NCBI RefSeq assembly: GCF_002080045.1
Contig: NZ_MUIN01000015.1
Span: forward strand, 316,006 to 380,005
DNA: 64,000 nucleotides
Direction of reading: 5' to 3'
From: Pseudomonas sp. Bc-h
GTDB taxonomy: Bacteria; Pseudomonadota; Gammaproteobacteria; Pseudomonadales; Pseudomonadaceae
Below, in pieces: positions 60,057-64,000 of this stretch. The number at the start of each line of letters is the position of its first letter. Positions within the stretch are counted from its first letter, which is position 1. The position numbers and the translations under genes were made by a program. Under the pieces are notes generated by a model. The model saw only the letters and a list, made by a program, of their open reading frames with translations, had not been told where the DNA came from and made no database searches.

Positions 60057-61472
60057 TCATGACATCAGCGCCAGAATGCGCCTGCCAAGATGCTCGGCCA
60101 CATCTTCGGATTCGATGTTCGCAAATCCCAGCAGCAATGCCGGACCAGTCGCGTTTTCGATGCTCCAGCCAGTCAATGCTTCGGCATAAATCCCGGCCTG
60201 GCGCAGGCGGCTGACCAGTCCGGTGTCAGATTTGTCTTCAGACAAACGCAGAATCAGATGCATGCCACCCGGTTGCGCGTCTATTCGAAAACCCTCGCCC
60301 AGGGCCTTTTTCAGCCCACGGACAGTGTCTTCGCGCCGCTGCGCATAGAGTTTGCGCATACGCTGGATATGCCGCGCGAAATGCCCTTCGGTAAGGAAGG
60401 TCGCGACAATCGCCTGGGTCAACTCCGGACAGCCGCCGAGAAACAATTGGCCCATCTGTTCGAATCGCTGAACCTGATCCGGCGGCACCACCAGATAGCC
60501 CATGCGAATCCCCGGGAACAGCACCTTGCTGAACGTCCCCGCATAGAGCACTCGGCCATGGCGATCCAGACTCTTGAGCGCGGGCAACGGCCGACTGACA
60601 TAGCGGTACTCACCGTCGTAATCGTCTTCGACCACCCATGCGTTCTGCTGCATCGCCCAGTCAAGAAGCGCCAGGCGGCGAGGCAATGACAGCGAGACAC
60701 ACAGCGGGCTCTGATGGGCCGGCGTGACCACAGCCGCCCGGGCGCCGAGGCCGTTGCCTGTTGCTTGATCGACACGCATGCCGTCGTCGTCTACCGAAAT
60801 CGGAACGGGTTCCATGCCAAGCTGACTTAACAGCTGACGCGTGGGCGGATAGCCGGGGTCCTCGACGCACACTCGGTCGCCAGGCGTCAGCAGGGTGTGG
60901 GCAATCAGCGCCAGAGTGTTGCGATAGCCCGACGTCACAAACACCTGTGCCGGTGAGCAGTCGATGCCTCGGGACACCTGCAGATAAGTGGCGATCGCAG
61001 TGCGCAAGGATTCAAGGCCATGCACTGAGGGAAGGGCCATGTCCTGAACACGAGTAGCGCGTACGCAGCGCGCGCCCAGTTGAGCCCAGATCTTCCTCGG
61101 AAACGCGTCCAGCGCAGGCAGCGCCATCTGAAAGGGAAGCACCGGCGGCTTGTCCCTGATTGGCGCGGTTTCACCGACGCCAAGTGCACCTTGGGTTGAG
61201 TCCATGCCCAGACTGATCCCTGCGGTGACGATCGTGCCGGCCTGGCCGCGAGGTTGAACATAACCCTCCGCAGTCAGTAGCGAGTAAGCAGTGTCGACCG
61301 TGCCGCGGGCCAGCCCCAACTCCTTGGCCAGCGCCCGGGCTGCGGGAATACGATCGCCGGGCGCTAGAATGCCCTCGCTGATCGCACTGCGGAACCGCCA
61401 GTAGATCTGCCGGTAAATCGGCTCCGGCGAAGCGGGATCGAGAGGGGAGAAGCGTTGGGCTGGACGAGTCAT
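60057..61472 (-). CDS. MocR-type GntR/aminotransferase regulator
   Basis: 471-residue PLP-binding regulator. N-terminal GntR winged helix (RFRSAISEGILAPGDRIPAARALAKELGLARGTVDTAYSLLTAEGYV) joined to a fold-type-I aminotransferase domain with SGYRNTLALIA, EDPGYPP, DYDGEYRY and the PLP Lys in YAGTFSKVLFPGIRMGY. MocR proteins usually control a divergent neighbour; here that is the AhpD-like/SMR pair, with ATCATGG direct repeats in between. Confidence 0.9.
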   Translation of the reverse strand: MTRPAQRFSPLDPASPEPIYRQIYWRFRSAISEGILAPGDRIPAARALAKELGLARGTVDTAYSLLTAEGYVQPRGQAGTIVTAGISLGMDSTQGALGVGETAPIRDKPPVLPFQMALPALDAFPRKIWAQLGARCVRATRVQDMALPSVHGLESLRTAIATYLQVSRGIDCSPAQVFVTSGYRNTLALIAHTLLTPGDRVCVEDPGYPPTRQLLSQLGMEPVPISVDDDGMRVDQATGNGLGARAAVVTPAHQSPLCVSLSLPRRLALLDWAMQQNAWVVEDDYDGEYRYVSRPLPALKSLDRHGRVLYAGTFSKVLFPGIRMGYLVVPPDQVQRFEQMGQLFLGGCPELTQAIVATFLTEGHFARHIQRMRKLYAQRREDTVRGLKKALGEGFRIDAQPGGMHLILRLSEDKSDTGLVSRLRQAGIYAEALTGWSIENATGPALLLGFANIESEDVAEHLGRRILALMS

Positions 61473-61601
61473 GTGTTCTCGAAGATGGCGTGACGGGCAA
61501 CATGCGCCTCACTGTACGTTCTTCATGACCCAGCTTGAAGGGCCAAGAATGAGCTGCAAGGCTAGACCATGACGCCTCAATCCGTACCTGTTCTTTGTTG
61601 G

Positions 61602-61632
61602 ATCATGGCCCATGATGTAAAGCAGATCATGG
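61602..61632. promoter_or_regulatory. ATCATGG repeats, candidate MocR operator
   Basis: ATCATGG direct repeats at 61602-61608 and 61626-61632, 24 bp apart. The first is also half of a perfect palindrome with CCATGAT (61610-61616). MocR regulators typically bind spaced direct repeats. Confidence 0.5.
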
Positions 61633-61698
61633 ATCTTTTGCCATAGGCCATGAGCGACGACGATGGCGGCTCAAATCAAGCCCTGTCGAGGATTCATC

Positions 61699-62148
61699 AT
61701 GAGCAATCGCATCAACTACTCCGCCATTTCCCCTGAAACCTACAAGGCGTTCGGCGCCGTTTATGGCTCGCTGCAACAGTGCGGTCTCGCCAGGGAACTG
61801 GTCGATCTGGTGTACCTACGGGTGTCGCAGATCAACGGCTGCGCGTTCTGCATCGACATGCACTCCCGAGACCTTCTCAAACAGGGCCTGAGCGTGGAGA
61901 AACTGGTGCTGGTCCCGGTGTGGCACGACGCAGGGCAGCTGTTCAGCCAGCAGGAACGCGTGGCGTTGTCCTGGGCCGAAACCGTCACCCGTGTCGCCGA
62001 AACCGGTGTGCCGGATGCCGATTATCAAGCCGCGCTTGCCGAGTTTGGCGACAAGGGGCTCGCCGACCTGACCTACGCCGTCGGCCTCATGAACGCGTTC
62101 AACCGCTTCGGCGTGGCATTCCGCCCGGCCCCAGCCGCCAAGGCCTGA
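61699..62148 (+). CDS. Carboxymuconolactone decarboxylase / AhpD-like alkylhydroperoxidase
   Basis: 149-residue protein of the AhpD-like CMD family with the redox motif CAFCIDMH (CxxCxxxH), which acts in peroxide reduction. ATG 61699 (MSNRINYSAISPE) is preferred to the upstream in-frame start because it gives the family's usual N-terminus. It diverges from the MocR gene and is followed by an SMR transporter after 114 bp. Confidence 0.87.
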   Translation: MSNRINYSAISPETYKAFGAVYGSLQQCGLARELVDLVYLRVSQINGCAFCIDMHSRDLLKQGLSVEKLVLVPVWHDAGQLFSQQERVALSWAETVTRVAETGVPDADYQAALAEFGDKGLADLTYAVGLMNAFNRFGVAFRPAPAAKA

Positions 62149-62262
62149 ACCCCAACGGGCGTCGCAGAACAGGCAATGCCTGCTCTGCGATTCGGCAGTT
62201 GTCCTATCACCCCGGTTCGCCTGGCAATGTGCTCAGGCGAGCCCATCCCTGGAGTTCTCAAA

Positions 62263-62577
62263 ATGGCATGGTTCCTACTGAGTCTGGCCGGCATTCTGGA
62301 AATCGCATTCGCCCTCGGCATGAAGTCCTCCGAAGGCTTCACCCGCTTGATCCCGGCGGTGTTCACTGTCGCCACCGGCTTGTCGAGCGTGGTCCTGTTA
62401 TCCATGTCGCTGCGCACACTACCCGTGGGCACGGGGTACGCAGTCTGGACCGGCATCGGCGCCGCAGGCACCGCCATCCTCGGGATGGCATTGATGGGCG
62501 ACAGCGTCGCGCCTTTGAGGATTGTTTGTATTTTGCTGATTCTGGCGGGGGTGATGGGGTTGAAGGTGGTGGCTTAA
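62263..62577 (+). CDS. sugE: SMR-family transporter SugE/Gdx (guanidinium-type exporter)
   Basis: 104-residue four-helix inner-membrane protein. The TM1 glutamate in LAGILEIAFALGMKSSEGFT and the Gdx-type loop (YAVWTGIGAAGTAILGMALMGD) place it in the SugE/Gdx branch, whose members export guanidinium, rather than the EmrE multidrug branch. ATG 62263. No guanidine riboswitch is recognisable in the 114 bp upstream. Confidence 0.88.
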   Translation: MAWFLLSLAGILEIAFALGMKSSEGFTRLIPAVFTVATGLSSVVLLSMSLRTLPVGTGYAVWTGIGAAGTAILGMALMGDSVAPLRIVCILLILAGVMGLKVVA

Positions 62578-62711
62578 GGTGGCCACTTCTTATTCGGTGC
62601 ACTGTAGATGATTGACGGAACTACCATGTTGGGAGCGGTTGTTGGCGGTTTGATGGGGGCACTGCAAGAATCATTGCCCTTATGCCCGCATCAAGGTGAT
62701 TTAAGTGGCCG

Positions 62712-63095
62712 TTAGGAGAGGTACGTCCTGGACTGTTGAAAGGTAAGCGTTTTAAACGTAAATGCTATCTTCCAGTCCTTGCCTTTAGTTTGGATATGTA
62801 ATTTGCGATTGCGTAATTCACACTCCACATTGCCGTAATCGATCTTGTTCCAGTCCGCGATTTCTATGTCATCGATACCTGTCCCTAACATCACGATAAC
62901 GACAGTGTCGTAATCAATTCCCCAAACTCCCCATGTAGGTATCTCCCGAGACGGTTTCTGTCTCGTATGGATATTCAAACTGAACTCAGAGTCTGGGTCG
63001 AAGCCGATATGCGCTATGAGTACACTCTCCGTGAGTCCTGCTGGAAAGATGCTTTTAAGGAAATTGTTGTTGTAGATACCGTCGAGAATGTTCAT
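62712..63095 (-). CDS. Immunity protein (Imm50-like) to the RHS toxin
   Basis: 127-residue cytoplasmic protein of lower GC content than its surroundings. Its pattern (GFDPDSEFSLNIHTRQ, TWGVWGIDYDTVVIVMLG, IEIADWNKID, WKIAFTFKTLTF) resembles Imm50-type immunity proteins. Its start overlaps the stop of the RHS toxin frame by 4 bp, the usual toxin-then-immunity order, so protection against that toxin is the expected role. Exact family membership is by eye. Confidence 0.7.
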   Translation of the reverse strand: MNILDGIYNNNFLKSIFPAGLTESVLIAHIGFDPDSEFSLNIHTRQKPSREIPTWGVWGIDYDTVVIVMLGTGIDDIEIADWNKIDYGNVECELRNRKLHIQTKGKDWKIAFTFKTLTFQQSRTYLS

Positions 63096-63979
63096 TTTTC
63101 GCTGCCGAAATTGTAGTGGCCGTGAGTCCCATCTGCTGATCCGGAGCGGAGCTTATCTCCCTGCCGAGCATTAAAGTGCGGCTCTGCGCCATGCATATGG
63201 GTTGCCTTCGAGTGGCCGTAGCTGTGTTCTTGAATCGTGATTTTGTTATGCCTGATGTTGAGGTATTCATAGTTTCTTGTCATCACCGGTTGTCCATTTT
63301 GCATTACCGGACTGCCGTATCCATCATCGAGCGGCTGTTTATATAGTCTTGTTGGAGATGCAGTGACTGGAATGCCGGCATCACGCTTTGCTTGTCGAAA
63401 CGCATCCCTCCTGCTTGTCGCCTGATAGGACGTCTTCTTGTTTGGGGTGCAACTCCACCCCCACGGATCCACCCACCCAATCGGGTTCGGCGCGTACTGA
63501 TATAAATTCAGCCCGCCCAGCAACCCAATCGGGTCCGGCGTGGTGACCCGCCCGACGTCCGGGTCGTAGAACCTGAAGGTGTTGTAGTGCAGTCCGGTCT
63601 CGCGATCAAGGTATTGGCCTTGAAACCTCAGGTTCTGTGGTTCGGCCAGGGAGGTGCCGCTGGTTTCTTCTCGGGTGTTGCCCCAGACCTGATAACGCGC
63701 CTGCCAGACCACGCTGCCGTCGGTTTCGGTGAGCTGTTCGGGCAGGCCGTTGAGGTCGTTGTGGTAGTAGCGCACGGTCTGGTGTTCGCCGATGCCATCG
63801 ACGCGGGCGAGGGGGTCGTGGCTGGCGTCGGCGTAGAGGTAGAGGCTGGTCTGGGTGAAGCGTTGTTCGTGCAGCAGGCGCAGGCCGTCCCAGGTAAAAC
63901 GGGTTTCGCCGATTTCCCGGCCGGTGGGGCGGTATTCGCTTTTGGCGATGCGCCGGCCGGGAAATCGGCGAAACCCGTT
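63092..63979 (-). pseudogene. RHS-repeat C-terminal tip with HNH/Endo VII-type nuclease toxin domain (5' end disrupted)
   Basis: The frame carries the RHS core (IAKSEYRPTGREIGETRFTW, VRYYHNDLNG, GQYLDRETGLHYNTFRFYDP, DPIGLLGGLNLYQYAPNPI) and then a toxin domain after WVDPWGW. The toxin part (TSRRDAFRQAKRDAGIPV, MTRNYEYLNI, EHSYGHS, PHFNAR) matches HNH/endonuclease-VII-fold polymorphic toxins, so DNA cleavage is the likely action. RHS proteins are delivered by type VI secretion or similar. Upstream, the frame meets a TAA at 63980-63982 inside the right arm of a 48-bp inverted repeat, so this is an orphan tip or lies at an assembly fold-back. The GTG at 63775 is not a true start. Confidence 0.75.
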
Positions 63980-64000
63980 TTACCTGGGACGGCCTGCGCC
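63877..64000. repeat. Perfect 48-bp inverted repeat at the window edge
   Basis: Left arm 63877-63924, right arm 63953-64000, spacer 28 bp; each arm has CCGGCCGG at its inner end. Both arms encode the same RHS segment (GREIGETRFTWDGLR) on opposite strands, so the sequence folds back on itself and probably continues as a plus-strand RHS copy beyond the window. Confidence 0.95.

Noticed and set aside
62149..62262. Guanidine riboswitch ahead of sugE
   Set aside because: Two small hairpins exist, but their loops lack the ACGR pattern of the mini-ykkC class and nothing resembles the larger ykkC fold.

Overview
The window looks like chromosome from a Pseudomonas of the fluorescens type. It is GC-rich and densely packed. 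It carries at least three classes of Pseudomonas REP/BIME palindromes between genes, an eat-eutBC locus of pseudomonad layout, DUF2790-type small exported proteins, and many LysR/GntR/AraC regulators beside catabolic genes. No rRNA, tRNA or CRISPR array was seen. Nearly all recognisable genes belong to peripheral metabolism, transport, surface glycan synthesis and polymorphic-toxin functions. LAYOUT. 1-2.4 kb: the 3' part of an FMN alpha-hydroxyacid dehydrogenase, then a nucleotidyltransferase gene broken at a run of 12 G, with an overlapping partner ORF. 2.4-6.3 kb: a LacI regulator, L-talarate/galactarate dehydratase and a GudP-type transporter, with twin palindromic operators on a good sigma-70 promoter. 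6.4-8.5 kb: dctA with a downstream FadR-type GntR regulator and two candidate operators upstream. 8.8-14.0 kb: AraC regulator, ethanolamine permease and eutBC. 14.0-14.9 kb: a tandem array of REP-like units. 14.9-20.9 kb: gamma-butyrobetaine dioxygenase with an EamA transporter and LysR, argC with a divergent LysR, and a CAP-domain protein. 21.1-24.9 kb: a di-haem cytochrome peroxidase and a dienelactone-hydrolase-like protein. 25.1-34.2 kb: a five-gene surface-glycan cluster (wecB, BcsB-like, nfrB, nfrA, periplasmic protein) with a FleQ-box-like site far upstream. 34.4-41.4 kb: an allophanate hydrolase-GntR pair, a MerR/old-yellow-enzyme pair, a DUF2790 gene and a nimT/nimR pair. 41.4-43.8 kb: a cytochrome P460-like protein, a microsatellite-rich gap and a beta-hydroxyacid dehydrogenase. 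43.9-52.7 kb: an SsuABC/TauABC-like importer, a coupled aldehyde dehydrogenase/NCS1 permease/GMC oxidoreductase operon and a divergent LysR. 52.8-58.9 kb: an M20 ArgE-like deacetylase, DUF1028, a class III aminotransferase, TetR, a flavin monooxygenase and RidA. 59-62.6 kb: a small exported protein, a LOG protein, MocR, an AhpD-like protein and an SMR transporter. 62.7-64.0 kb: an RHS C-terminal tip with a nuclease-like toxin domain and its immunity gene, ending in a perfect 48-bp inverted repeat at the window edge. HOW GENES WORK TOGETHER. The aldarate, ethanolamine and dicarboxylate loci feed central metabolism. The wecB-nfr cluster reads as a c-di-GMP-controlled synthase and exporter of an N-acetylmannosamine-type glycan, equivalent to the E. 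coli phage N4 receptor pathway but with an added BcsB-like subunit. The most novel regulatory signal is a shared promoter architecture: a distal TGTATC direct repeat and, 44-46 bp away, an oppositely oriented direct repeat. It occurs upstream of three unlinked genes for small exported proteins, near 39.1, 41.45 and 59.35 kb.
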